This document shows positions 1-10,007 of a stretch of DNA of 64,000 nucleotides, piece by piece. The stretch is taken from assembly GCA_019426215.1 (NCBI GenBank), contig CM033393.1, positions 23,500,591 to 23,564,590 on the forward strand, in the 5' to 3' direction. This DNA is from Buddleja alternifolia. Its lineage: Eukaryota; Streptophyta; Magnoliopsida; Lamiales; Scrophulariaceae. Under the pieces are notes generated by a model. It was not told where the DNA came from. It saw only the letters and a program-made list of their open reading frames with translations, and ran no database searches. Both the position numbers and the translations under genes were made by a program. Position 1 is the stretch's first letter, and each line of letters opens with the position of its first letter.

Positions 1-1496
1 TGAATAATTTCACTCTCAAGCGCTTGGTTCTTCTCAATGCACTGTTGCTGAATTTGCAACTCTGCTTTGAGCGTCACTTTGTCGCTTTTGAGCGCTGAGA
101 TGATGTAAAGGTGATTTTGAAATATTTTTGCGGCTTCTTGACAATCATTATAATATTCTTTCACTTTGTCAAGTAATTCATCATAAGAAAGGGGATGACA
201 TAATTCAGTGGTTACCTCAGATAGCGAATCGTCAGACTCTTCATCATCTCTTGCCATAAGACAAATGAATGCTGAGTCGCTTGAAGGCTCATCATCACTG
301 CTTTCATCTGATGATTCCAAGTCCTCTTCAGGAGTGTAAAATGGTTCTGATTCTGCTAGCAATCCTTGTTGCCTTAGATTATTCCTGAATTGACTTCTGT
401 GTGCTTGGTCTTGCTTTGTAGGTTTAGACACATTCGGATATGGGCAATTAACTTGGAAATGCCCTGGTTTCCTGCAATTATAACAAAGATTTGTTTTCAT
501 CTTTTGTTCATTTGTTAATCTTGCAAATCGTGGTTTTGGAACCACTGGTGCTGAGAGGTCTTGCTGAGAAGACGCTTGATGTTGAATTGGCGCTGGAGAG
601 GATGGTGTAGGATAGTGAGGCGTTTGATATTGTTGTAGATTTTGAACAGGCGCTTGATATGAATTTTGTCCTGGATGTTTAGGACTGCTTCCTTTCTTCT
701 CATATTTCAGGAACTTTCTGAATCTGTTTAGAAGCGCTAGTTCTTCTTCCTCACTTATATCTGAAGCCTTTCCTTTACTACTGGATTTTCCTTTGATTGA
801 TGCCATTAGCGCTCCAGATTCAATTACTGGACTGCTCACTGCATCGCTGGCCGTATTCAACTCAAACTCAAATGCCTTGAGTTCTGAAAAAGCATCTTCT
901 GGAGTTAGACTGTCCAGATTGTTTGATTCTCTCATTGCAGTTGTTTTCATAAGGAATCTACTCGGGAGACTTCTGAAGATTTTGACAACCATTTCCCGAT
1001 TTTGTAGTTCCATGCCCAAAGATGTTAATTCTGTGACAAGAGCTGTAAATCTCATGTCTAATTGTTCTAGTGTCTCATTGGATAACATCTTGAAGCCGTT
1101 GAATTTTTCTTTGGCAATGATAATTTGTTTTCCTTGATTTGTGCTGAGCCACCACAAATAGTAGCCAACTTATCCCAAATTTCTTTAGTTGTATTGCATG
1201 ATTTGACTTTGTTGAATAAGTTGTCATTGTCACCAATGGCTGTGTATAATGCATTCTGACCGACATTGTCTAGATTGGCTCGTCGACGCTCATCGGTGGA
1301 CCATTCTTGTTTGGGCTTCTCCACATAACCGTCAGGTGGCTTCGGGCGCTCTGGTGATAACTTTGTATATTTTGATTGGCCCATCTGAAATGATATCACA
1401 CATTTCATCATCACATGAACACAAATAAGTAAACGCTTTGACCTTCCATGAATCATAATTTGACTCGGTCAACTTGGGAACTTTAGAGAATGCCAT
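1..1496 (-). pseudogene. gag: Copia gag (UBN2 type) of A1, frameshifted
   Basis: Capsid/nucleocapsid polyprotein of a copia retrotransposon. The start codon at 1494-1496 opens MAFSKVPKLTESNYDSW, the usual N-terminal capsid motif of copia gags. The frame breaks near 1336 and again near 1110, so the gag is no longer a single open frame. A CCHC zinc knuckle (CYNC..GHFQVNC) lies at 444-485, followed by an acidic Ser/Asp-rich stretch and a conserved YDELLDKVKEYYNDC segment. Gln-Ala-Pro-rich sequence precedes the knuckle. Two other copies in the window (10008-11391 and 59200-60098) align with it. The C-terminal end is cut by the window edge. Confidence 0.9.
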
Positions 1497-1603
1497 GAAA
1501 AATTTAAAGTAATTTTAAAGTGACTATATAAATTTTTTTTTTTTAAAAAAATGGATCTGAACAAGCAGTTACGCTTGGAAACGCTTAGGTTTCAACTTCA
1601 ACC

Positions 1604-1615
1604 GCTCTGATACCA
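1604..1615 (-). other. Primer-binding site of A1 (initiator tRNA-Met)
   Basis: Read on the minus strand this is TGGTATCAGAGC, the standard copia sequence complementary to the 3' end of initiator tRNA-Met. It sits two bases inside the LTR end at 1618, which fixes the LTR boundary and the element's orientation. Confidence 0.95.
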
Positions 1616-1617
1616 CT

Positions 1618-3432
1618 TGTTGGTCCCAAGTGGTATACAAAAAGGTCTAGAAGGGGGGGGGGGTTGAATAGACCCTGAAGTCTTTTTCGACTTCTAAAAA
1701 TTCGTATCACTTTGAAGTATTTGAACGCTCGGAAAGCTTTGAGCGCTGGGTGCGGCGCTTGAGAGATAATGACTTAAGCGCTAGTTTCAGGCGCTTGGGA
1801 AAAGTTAACTTAGACTTGGTGATTTCAACGCTTACCAAAGTAGGGCAGAGTTTAGTCACCAAATCAGGGTTAGCACAACGGAAGTATTTTATAGCTTAGC
1901 GTTCGGTTTGTTAATCAAAAGTAGTAGCTTAGTTGTTTTAAAACTTTAGCAGAATGTATGCAATATGAATAGTAAAGCAGTAAAACAGTAAATGCTTAAA
2001 GCGGTAAATGACACAAGATATTTGTAAGGTTCACTGGGTGATGTAATCCCAGCTACGTCCTTCTTCTCCTTTTATCAGGGAGGTTTTCCACTATGATGAT
2101 TATCGAAGAGTCACAAAGAGACTTCTACAAAATAGAGGGAGATTGGATATGATCTCGGAACTCCTTGGTCACACAGATTTCAGCTCCACTAAAGACCTTC
2201 TATCCCCTTGCTTCTTTCACTCAGAAATGGTGCAAGTTACGCTTGATCTCGGAGCTCCTTGGTCACACAGATTTCAGCTCCAATAGAGATCTTCTTCCAC
2301 AAGCTTCTTTTACACAAAAATATTGCTTGTAAGTCAACAAGCTTTCTGACTCAGATGAAAGGTGTTGATGGTTTTGGTCACGGGTTTGTTTGTTTTTGGA
2401 AAGCTCAAACAACTTGGAGATATCTCAATAGTAGTGTAGGTTCTTCTTAAAAAGAGGTTTGAGATATGGCTGACTGTCTAGGAATGTATTTGAGAAAGCT
2501 TAAAGGGTTTCGGCTCTGCAATGTATAAGCTCTTTCTAAAGAAAAATTCAGCAACGTTTTGGACCCTTTTTCTTATTTTTACGTTCAGATGTTTTTCTAT
2601 ATCTGTCTCTCTTGTCCCTTTTGCTGAAAAGGTTATTTATAGATTATTATGAGATTTTGTCCGTTGGACACGGTTGGAATCTCGTTTCCCTAAACATTCC
2701 ATGAGTTCTGACAATCCTAACTTTGGGTATATTTAATTGGTTAGGCATGGTCTTGGTTTCATAAATCTGACAGTCTCGGTCAAAGATATGGTTTGCCCAT
2801 AAGTTGTAGTGCTTATATTTTAATAGCACTTATCCGACTTTTGATGCATCTTGTCTTATTTCCGTTGATTCATGCATCTTTGATAACTTGGGTTTGAATC
2901 TTCAGGTTATGCTTGGAGAACTAGACGCTTGAGCCTTTGGAGTTTAGGCTTTTTGAAAGTGGCCTTCTTTGTTAATCAGACGCTTGAGAAAGGTCACAAT
3001 CTTTGCCCGATTCTTTAGACGCTTGTCCTTTCACTTTATCTTTGATAGACTCACCCAGAATTCTATCATTGACTTAGTGTTAAGTACTTGGTCTAAGGTC
3101 CATAACAAATCTTGAGCGCTGAGTTCGTAACCCGGGATAGTCTTTTAGCGTTTGATGGACGCTTGAGACTAATCTTTATCTTTATTGTTTCTTCAGACGC
3201 TTGATCTTCAACTTCATCACTTGGTAGACTCACAGAGAATTCTTCTAGTGATTTAGTATCACATTCTTAGTCTAAACTCTATAAAGATAAAAATACAAGC
3301 CTAGTATAAAAACACGAACTTTCAGGCGCTTACACATTTGTTCTACTAAAGCTTTTATACTTTACATTTCTTGGGGTCTAACATGGGATCCTAATTGTCA
3401 TCATCAAAACATCTAACATGAAATTACTAACA
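1618..3432 (-). repeat. 5' LTR of A1 (family A), 1815 bp
   Basis: Bounded by TGTTGG at 1618 and TAACA at 3432 on the plus strand. It has no reliable ORF. A TATAAATA box on the minus strand (2634-2641) is a plausible promoter, and the same box recurs in three other family A LTRs. The motif CGCTTG/GCGCTT recurs throughout. It is longer than the other family A LTRs here (1454-1559 bp), partly because of a duplicated block at about 2150-2340. A G-rich run lies near 1650. Confidence 0.9.
2634..2641 (-). promoter_or_regulatory. Candidate TATA box of the A1 LTR
   Basis: TATAAATA on the minus strand, about 790 bp downstream of the LTR start in element sense. Equivalent boxes occur in sister LTRs at 13767-13774 and 22066-22073 (minus) and 58050-58057 (plus). 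Conservation of position supports a pol II promoter role, which is inference. Confidence 0.5.
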
Positions 3433-3546
3433 CGCTCCATTATGGTTTTGTAAACATAAGTATGTTAATACAGGAATGAAGATACTGGGTTTTGATGTAT
3501 AAATAAAAAAAAATGATTTGCTTTTAATTATAAAGGGATATATTTT
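3433..3546 (+). repeat. Tail of the G1 5' LTR
   Basis: About 110 bp, beginning near ATTATGGTTTTGTAAACATA, matches 9790-9900 in the 3' LTR almost base for base. The match stops near AGGGATATAT. The segment begins at the A1 target duplication CGCTC, so A1 removed the upstream part from view. From 3547 to 3655 I see only AT-rich leader with no recognisable primer-binding site. Confidence 0.85.
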
Positions 3547-3655
3547 CCTTTCTTTAGTTTATTCTTTTATGTTTGATCAATGCATATTATTGTCATTATG
3601 GTGCATTCATTATTGGCTAGTGAATGGGATAAGTTGGGCAAAATATAGGAAATCA

Positions 3656-4605
3656 TGCCGCCAAAAAGAAAGGCAATGGGTGCCCAAGAGGGTGGCAACA
3701 ATGTAGTGGATAATCTAATTAATTTGATACAAGAACAAACTAGAATGCATGGTGAGCAAATTCAATAGTTACTGGACATGCAATAGAGAACTCAAGAACA
3801 GAATCAGCAAGCTCATGCATCTCCTATTCGACCTGACAATCCACAAGCTGTGTATGAGAAGTTCAGAAAAATGGAACCATCTGATTTATACGGTAGCTCG
3901 GATCCCATAGTTGCAGAGGAGTGGGTTAAATCATTGGATGTCATCTTTGACTACATGCGTATCGATGATGCTGATAAGGTACTTTGTGCAATCTTCTTAC
4001 TAAAGAAAGAAGCAAGAATTTGGTGGGAAGGAGCTAAACTTGCCGTGGATATGGAGACATTGACATGGGATTGGTTCAAGGTGATCTTTTATGATAAGTA
4101 CTTCACCCGAGATGCTAGATCCCTTAAAGTAAAGGAGTTCTTGGAGTTGAAGCAGGGAGACATGACTGTATGTGACTATGTTAGAAAATTTGAAGAGGGT
4201 TGCAGATATGTACCGTACATTACAAGAGATAATACTGAAAAGATCGATCACTTTTTGAGGGGATTGAAACCTGAGATTAGACGGGATGTAAGGATGTCTT
4301 CGGCAACTCAGTTTAGAGAAATTGTGGATAAAGCTTTGATGGCTGACCTGGATGAAAAAGAAATTAAAAAATCCTATCAACAAACGAGACAAATATTTAC
4401 TCTAAGAAACCCAATACAATGGAAGAAACCAGAGCAAAAACCAAGTCAAGGAAATGACAAGCGTCCTAGAGTTGGACAGACCTCCAATGCGATTGGAAAA
4501 CCCAAATGTACTAATGTGGGAGGAATCATTTTGGTGAATGCCAAATGGGTTCCAACAATTGTTTCAAATGTAAGAAGCCTGGACATTTTGCAAAGGATTG
4601 CCTAA
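3656..4605 (+). pseudogene. gag: G1 gag (retrotransposon gag domain)
   Basis: Gypsy capsid protein. The probable start ATG at 3656 opens MPPKRKAMG, but stops near 3766 and 3784 interrupt the N-terminus. The longest open part (3850-4605) carries the central gag motifs [25 protein letters not shown] and [12 protein letters not shown] frameshift near 4500 separates this frame from the zinc knuckle at 4560-4601 (CFKC..GHFAKDC), which is read with the protease frame. The domain order is normal for chromoviruses. Confidence 0.9.
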
Positions 4606-5081
4606 CCCTTCAAAACAGAGTGGAGGGGAGAGTTTATTCAATGACAAATGAGCAAGCTAAGGCAAATCCCTCAGTCGTTCTAGGTACTATTTCGGTTATG
4701 CCTGCATTTGCATTGATAGATTCAGGTTCTACACATTCATTCATATCAAATGCATTTGTGAGAAAATTGGGTATTACACCAGATTTGTTAAAAATAAGAT
4801 ATAACGTCACAATTCCATCGAGGGAAGAAATGGACTCCAGTCATGTATTGAGGGCTTGTTCTATTCAGATTGGTATCAGAACACTATATGATGATCTTGT
4901 TATTCTACCAATTTCAAATTTTGAGGTTATTTTGGGTATGGATTGGCTTACCAAATATCATGCCACCATTGATTGTAATAAGAAAGTCGTGATCTTTCAG
5001 CCACCTGGAAAAGAACAATTTATGTTTAGCGGCACTTCAGGTTCGTTTTCCTTACCAATTATATTGCCATTGAAGGCCTAA
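4545..5081 (+). pseudogene. G1 nucleocapsid knuckle and aspartic protease
   Basis: Starts with the CCHC knuckle ([14 protein letters not shown]) and continues into a retropepsin-like protease with LIDSGSTHSFIS; the catalytic Asp codon is at 4719-4721. A downstream ILGMDWLTKYHATIDC block is the conserved C-terminal part of gypsy proteases. A TAA ends the frame just before the RT. Its role is to cleave the Gag-Pol polyprotein. Confidence 0.9.
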
Positions 5082-5084
5082 AAG

Positions 5085-6160
5085 ATGTTGAACAAAGGTT
5101 GTGTTGGATATTTGGCAAGTGTGGTGGACACTTCAATTGAGACACATTTAAAGCCTGAAAATGTGGAAGTGGTTAGAGAATTTCTAGAAGTATTTCCAGA
5201 TGATTTACCAGGACTGCCACCAGATCGAGAGGTTGAATTTGTGATTGATGTTGTGCCAGTAACTGCCCTTATTTCTAAAGCACCATATAGAATGGCTCCA
5301 ACAGAGTTAAAAGAGTTAAAAGTTCAACTACAGGATTTGCTTGATAAGGGTTTCATTCACCCTAGTTATTCTCCTTGGGGAGGTCCTGTGTTGTTTGTTA
5401 AAAAGAAAGATGGAACCTTGTGGTTATGCATTGATTACAGTGAACTAAATAAAGTAACAATCAAGAATAAGTATCCCCTTCCCAGAATAGATGACTTGTT
5501 TGATCAATTGCAAGGTGCATCGGTGTTTTCTAAGATTGATTTGCGTTCTGGTTATCATCAACTAAAACTCAAAGAGGAAGATATACAGAAAACTGCATTC
5601 AGAATAAGGTATGGCCATTATGAGTTTCTAGTAATGCCCTTTAGTTTAACGAATGCTTCTGCAGCTTTCATGGACTTAATGAATCGGGTATTCAAGCAGT
5701 TTCTCGATAAATTTGTGATTGTATTTATTGAAGACATCTTGATCTACTCACGCAATGAATGAGAACACAAGGAACATTTGAAACTTGTGTCGCAAGTTCT
5801 CAAAGAGAAACAACTATATGCTAAATTCAAGAAGTGTGAATTCTGGCTGGAACAAGTGGTATTCTTAGGGCATGTAGTATCTAAGAATGGAATCTCAGTT
5901 GACCCGAGTAAAATAGAAGCTGTGCATAATTGGCCAACACCAACAAATGTATCAGAAGTTAGGAGTTTCTTAGGATTGGCAGGATATTACAGGAGATTCA
6001 TTCAGGGATTTTCAAAATTGGCCGTTCCATTGACGATGTTGACAAGAAAGAACATTAAATTTATTTGGACTGATGCTTGTGAAAAGAGTTTTCAAGAGTT
6101 GAAACACCGATTAACTACCGCTTCTATTCTTCTGTTCCAACTGGAACCGGTGGATTCATT
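5085..6160 (+). pseudogene. pol: G1 reverse transcriptase, catalytic box altered
   Basis: Gypsy RT. Conserved blocks are visible: [58 protein letters not shown] and [11 protein letters not shown], then the connection [16 protein letters not shown]. The catalytic box reads FIEDILIYS instead of FIDD or YIDD: the first Asp is replaced by Glu (codon 5730-5732). A TGA at about 5760 and a frame change near 6160 break the gene. The altered Asp and the stops make activity very unlikely. Confidence 0.92.
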
Positions 6161-6529
6161 GTGTATAGTGATGTTTCTAAAAATGGTTTGGGTGCTGTGT
6201 TATTGCAAAACGGGAAAGTAATGGCCTATGCTTCAAGGCAATTGAAAGAGTATGAAAAGAATTATCCAACTCATGATCTGGAACTTGTTGCTGTTGTCTT
6301 TGCCCTAAAAATTGGGAGGCATTACTTATATGGTGAAAAGTGTGAGATTTACACCGATCATAAAAGTTTGAAATACTTCTTTACCCAAAAAGAGCTGAAT
6401 ATGAGACAACAGAGATGGTTGGAACTTGTTAAAGATTATGAATGTGTGATTAACTATCATCCGGGTAAAGCAAATGTGGTAGCTGATGCGCTGAGTAGAA
6501 AGTCCATGTCTTCTCTCCTTATCACATAG
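6161..6529 (+). pseudogene. pol: G1 RNase H domain
   Basis: Ribonuclease H segment of Pol, which degrades RNA in RNA-DNA hybrids. It begins at [15 protein letters not shown], contains the catalytic Glu in [14 protein letters not shown] and the Asp in [18 protein letters not shown], and ends with the gypsy signature [10 protein letters not shown]. It is out of frame with the preceding RT and ends in a stop before the integrase. Confidence 0.9.
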
Positions 6530-6595
6530 AAGCCATTATTACTAGATTTGCAGAAATTGGAACTTGAAATTGTGCCTGAAGGGAAGTAATGCTTT

Positions 6596-8037
6596 TTGTC
6601 ATCTTTGATGTTGAAGTCTGCACTTCGTGATAAAATCATTGAAGCTCAAAAAGTTGATGTGTATTTATCTGAGATAAAGAGAAAGATGGATGAAGGAAAA
6701 AGGACAGAATTCTCAATTTCTAATGAGGGAGTTATGGAATATAATGGGAGGTTATGTGTGCCATCTGATCAAGCCATCAAGGAAGATATACTGAAAGAAG
6801 CTCATACTAGTCGTTATTCAGTACACCCCGGTAGCACAAAGATGGATAAGGACTTACAACAACATTATTGGTGGACCGGTATGTAGAAAGATATAGCAAC
6901 ATTTGTAGCAGAATGTTTAACTTGTCAACAGGTTAAGGTTGAACATCAAAGACCATCAGGTTTATTAAAGCCTCTACCAATCCCAGAGTGGAAGTGGGAG
7001 CATATTACTATGGATTTCGTGCTTGGTTTTCCTAAGACTCAGAAGGGATACAACTCCATATGGGTGATTGTCGATAGATTAATAAAATCAGCTCATTTTC
7101 TTGCAGTAAGGTCGGCATAATATGGATCAATATGCTCAGCAGTACATTAGAGAGATAGTCAGATTGCATGGGGTGCCAGTTTCCATTGTATCCGATAGGG
7201 ATCCTAAGTTCACTTCAACATTCTGGAAGAGTTTGCACAATGCCATGGGAACGAGGCTTGCATTCAGTACAACATTTCATCCACAGAGCGATGGACAATC
7301 TGAAAAGGTTATACAAATACTTGAGGATATGCTAAGAGCGTGCGCACTAGATTTTCAAGGAAGCTGGGATGTGAAATTACCGTTGGTAGAATTTACCTAT
7401 AACAACAGTTATCAATCTACCATTGGAATGGCACCGTATGAAGCATTATATGGAAGAAAATGCAGATCTCCAATTCATTGGGATGAAGTTGGAGAAAGAA
7501 GACTACTTGGTCCAGAATTGGTACAACAAACAACAATGGTTGTGGAAAAGATACGTGAAAGAATGAAAATGGCACAGAGTAGGTAGAAACGTTACGCAGA
7601 CATACGGAGAGGGGATTTGAAATTTTCTATTGGAGATCATGTGTTCCTAAAAGTGGCCCCAATGAAAGGAATCATGAGATTTGGGAAGAAAGGAAAACTG
7701 AGCCCGAGGTATGTTGGTCCGTTTGAAATTCTTGAAAGAGTTGGAGATAGAGCTTACAGAGTAGCCTTACCTCCTTCATTAACTGGTGTTCATAATGTGT
7801 TCCATGTGTCCATGCTGAGGAAATATATTTCAAATCCTTCTCATGTGCTAAGTTACGAGCCGTTGGAGCTATCTCCAAATTTAGCTTATGAAGAGAAACC
7901 AGTGCAAATCCTTGATCTTTGTGGAAAAATCATGCGGTAGAAGAAGCTACATGGGAACGGGAAGAAGAAATGCAGAACAAGTATCCAGAATTATTTCGGT
8001 ATGTCAAATTTCGAGGACGAAATTTTTTGAAGGAGGT
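6596..8037 (+). pseudogene. pol: G1 integrase with C-terminal chromovirus region
   Basis: DDE integrase that inserts the cDNA. The N-terminal zinc-binding region includes HPGSTKMDKDLQQHYWW and ECLTCQQ (6800-6935). The core keeps the first Asp in TMDFVLGFP (about 7010), the second in VSDRDPKF (about 7190) and the Glu in SDGQSEK (about 7295). The C-terminal part (7617-7940) has the GKLSPRYVGPFEILERVG and VFHVSMLRKYI blocks. The chromodomain-like tail continues in another frame to about 8030. Stops near 6884, 7118, 7585 and 7938 break it. Confidence 0.9.
8027..8037 (+). other. Polypurine tract of G1
   Basis: TTGAAGGAGG directly before the 3' LTR is the expected plus-strand primer site. It follows the chromovirus-typical GAGGACGAAATTT string and places the LTR start at TGATTGTAATG, position 8040. 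Confidence 0.75.
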
Positions 8038-8277
8038 TATGATTGTAATGCCCAATCATCTCTCACGCAACCAACAATAAGCATGTCATATAGTTAACAT
8101 TTATTATTGACTATAAATGGCATGATTGCACGAACATGATTACTTTTTCATTATATGATAACTGCATTTAAGGTGCCTTTTTTGCTAACGTTTATCACTA
8201 GTTAAGCAGGCATGACGTCTAAGAAGGCACGGCGTCTAGCATTTATCGTTAGTTAATAAAAAAAATGATAATTGACG

Positions 8278-8362
8278 TGCTTCCCAGGTGGTCACCCATC
8301 TTAGAATTGCTCTCGTCTGAGCACGCTTAACTTTAGAGTTTTGATTGAATTTGGTACACGAA
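8278..8362 (-). ncRNA. 5S rRNA-like sequence inside the G1 LTR
   Basis: On the minus strand this reads close to the 3' two-thirds of plant 5S rRNA: AGTTAAGCGTGCTC (box A region), then a degenerate intermediate element, then GGGTGACCACCTGGGAAG (box C, one mismatch from the usual GGGTGACCTCCTGGGAAG). The 5' part toward 8362 is more degraded. 5S-derived modules are known in plant LTR elements such as Cassandra. Here it is antisense to the host retrotransposon. It is a derived module, not an intact 5S gene; whether it is transcribed is unknown. Confidence 0.75.
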
Positions 8363-9219
8363 AGCTTTCCTCTAGTCACCGGGTCAATATATTTCATGCC
8401 CTACGTGCTCTTACGTGTCATTTATGTCACGATGAATGTAAATATGTGGCACATAGAAAATATAAGGCATAAACGTATAACACGTATTAAGCTAGCAGCT
8501 GTAAATAATTCATTGAATAAAACAATAATATTTCCAACATAACTTCACCATGAAGTTTTGCTAAACCGACTTAGACTTAAACCTTTTAAAAGGTTTCTGG
8601 ACAACGAAAAAAATGGAAAGAAAAAGGTAAGAAAAAGAGAGAAGAAAGAAAAGAGAGGAAAAATTCAGGGAGAAATAGGAAAGGAAGAGTAATAAGTAAA
8701 GGAAGTTAGGCATATCGACGTGACCGTTACAAGTAAGTCTTTTACCGATTATTTCTTCAATTTAATCGGTGAATTTGGAATCGTTATAGAAGATTGTATT
8801 TTGGGATGTTATATACCCTTTTTACAGATTATTGCACATCTAAAATTAGGAAGAAGTATCTTTAGCTAGCTTCGGTAGCGTCATCTTTTCTAGTTCATTG
8901 CAAAGGACTTAAGGTAAGTTGAAGTTCGTTTTCTGCTTCATAAGAACCATATTATACATGTTTATGGTGTTTTAAGATAATTGTTTAGAAATGAATGTTA
9001 TTACTTGCCTATTGTGTAAAGTGTTGAGGTATATATGTTTATGATGTTTTAAGATGATTACTTGGGAATGAATGTTATTTCTTGTTTATTGTGTATATAT
9101 GATCATGATGCATGATGTTGATGCACACGTAAAGAAAATGATTTGAAAAAGGGAGGTATGGTATTTGATTGATGGTCGGGTAGGCACGGGACGCAGGTGG
9201 GACCGGCGGACCTAAAAAA

Positions 9220-9381
9220 CTGGTGGTGAATACCTTGAGATGTAAAAGCCAAGATAGATAAAGCCACGATGGTCTGGTGGTGAATACCTTGAGATGTAAA
9301 AGCCAAGATAGATAAAACCACGATGTACAGGTGGTGAATACCTTGAGGTGTAAAAGCCAAGATAGATAAAGTCACGATGTA
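9220..9381 (+). repeat. 54-bp tandem repeat, three copies, in the G1 LTR
   Basis: Copies begin at 9220, 9274 and 9328 with GGTGGTGAATACCTTGAG, followed by TGTAAAAGCCAAGATAGATA. Only a few substitutions separate them. The repeat length is divisible by three and the block is open on the minus strand, but no known protein is suggested, so I treat it as a non-coding LTR minisatellite. Confidence 0.9.
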
Positions 9382-9902
9382 CGGGAGAGCCAGCGGTTAA
9401 TATCATGGGGCCGAATGGTCGGTTATGAGAACCCCGTGATGCCTCTTTCATTGGCCAATTATTATGAACAGGTTCCGAAAACGGACGCCTATCACTATCA
9501 GTCGAATACCACACTTCGAGGGAACCCAAAAGGAAAGGATAAAAAGGAAAAAGAAAAGCTTTAATTGAAATATGCATTATTGTCTGTTGTATGTGATATG
9601 TGAAACGTTGTTTTTAAAAATACGAGCTTCTTCTTACTGAGCCATTAGCTCATTAGGTTCTTATGATGTAGGTGATGATTATGTTAATATGTGAAGGTTG
9701 CCCAAGTCTCCAGAGCGGTCAGACAGAGCTATGTTCATATGCCTTGCTTCAAGCACTTTTGTACTCTGATGTTGATTTGTATGACCGCTCTGTTATGGTT
9801 TTGTAAACATAAGTATGTTAATACAGGAATGAAGATACTGGGTTTTGATGTATAAATAAAAAAAATGATTTGCTTTTATATTTAAAGGGATATATTCTTT
9901 TT

Positions 9903-10007
9903 TTTTTAGAAAACCATAACATTTCAAGGGAAGAAAATGGGTCATCGCCCCTTGGCCTGACCATGTGGCTTATCTGAGTTACATGTACGGGTCGGGGTGC
10001 GCGTCAG
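9903..10007. other. Unassigned 105-bp segment between G1 and A2 gag
   Basis: It lies between the end of the G1 LTR match and the start of homology to family A gag. It starts with a T-rich run and has a more GC-rich right half near CGGGTCGGGGTGCGCG. It does not match A1 gag at the corresponding place. It could be the end of the G1 LTR that is missing from the 5' copy, filler DNA at a junction, or a fragment of another repeat. Confidence 0.4.

Larger units (their letters stand above)
1..3432 (-). mobile_element. A1: Sirevirus-like Ty1/copia element, 5' part
   Basis: The 5' LTR (1618-3432), primer-binding site and gag of a minus-strand copia element are present. The pol region and 3' LTR lie beyond the left edge. 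The LTR is related to those at 11489-13047, 13048-14419, 21223-22688 and 57416-58869, so I call this family A; element E belongs to it. The right flank CGCTC (3433-3437) lies in the 5' LTR of gypsy element G1, whose 3' LTR has the uninterrupted site at 9786-9790, so A1 inserted into G1. The Sirevirus assignment rests on the gag type and on element E's third ORF, and is inference. Confidence 0.85.
3433..9902 (+). mobile_element. G1: Ty3/gypsy chromovirus-type (Tekay/Del-like) element
   Basis: A plus-strand gypsy element with gag, protease, RT, RNase H and integrase in gypsy order, then a purine tract and a long 3' LTR. The integrase C-terminus and the junction resembling GAGGACGAAATTT just before the 3' LTR are typical of Tekay/Del chromoviruses. 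Most of the 5' LTR lies left of A1, outside the window; only its tail remains (3433-3546). No primer-binding site is clear between 3546 and the gag start. Many stops and a frameshift make it defective. The right LTR end is uncertain, at about 9902. Confidence 0.85.
8040..9902 (+). repeat. 3' LTR of G1, about 1.86 kb
   Basis: Begins TGATTGTAATGCCC after the polypurine tract. The last 110 bp match the 5' LTR tail at 3433-3546. It contains a 5S-rRNA-like antisense block (8278-8362) and a 54-bp tandem repeat (9220-9381). A TATAAATG string at about 8112 is a possible promoter. The uninterrupted A1 target CGCTC lies at 9786-9790. The exact 3' end is not defined because no TSD partner is in the window. 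Confidence 0.8.

Noticed and set aside
793..1137. Plus-strand open frame over A1 gag
   Set aside because: Antisense of gag coding sequence; no independent protein features.
1604..1615. tRNA gene fragments at primer sites
   Set aside because: Only the 12-19 bases complementary to tRNA 3' ends are present; no cloverleaf.
9103..9577. Minus-strand frames with repeated peptides in the G1 LTR
   Set aside because: Produced by the 54-bp tandem repeat, whose length is divisible by three. No start context or known domain.
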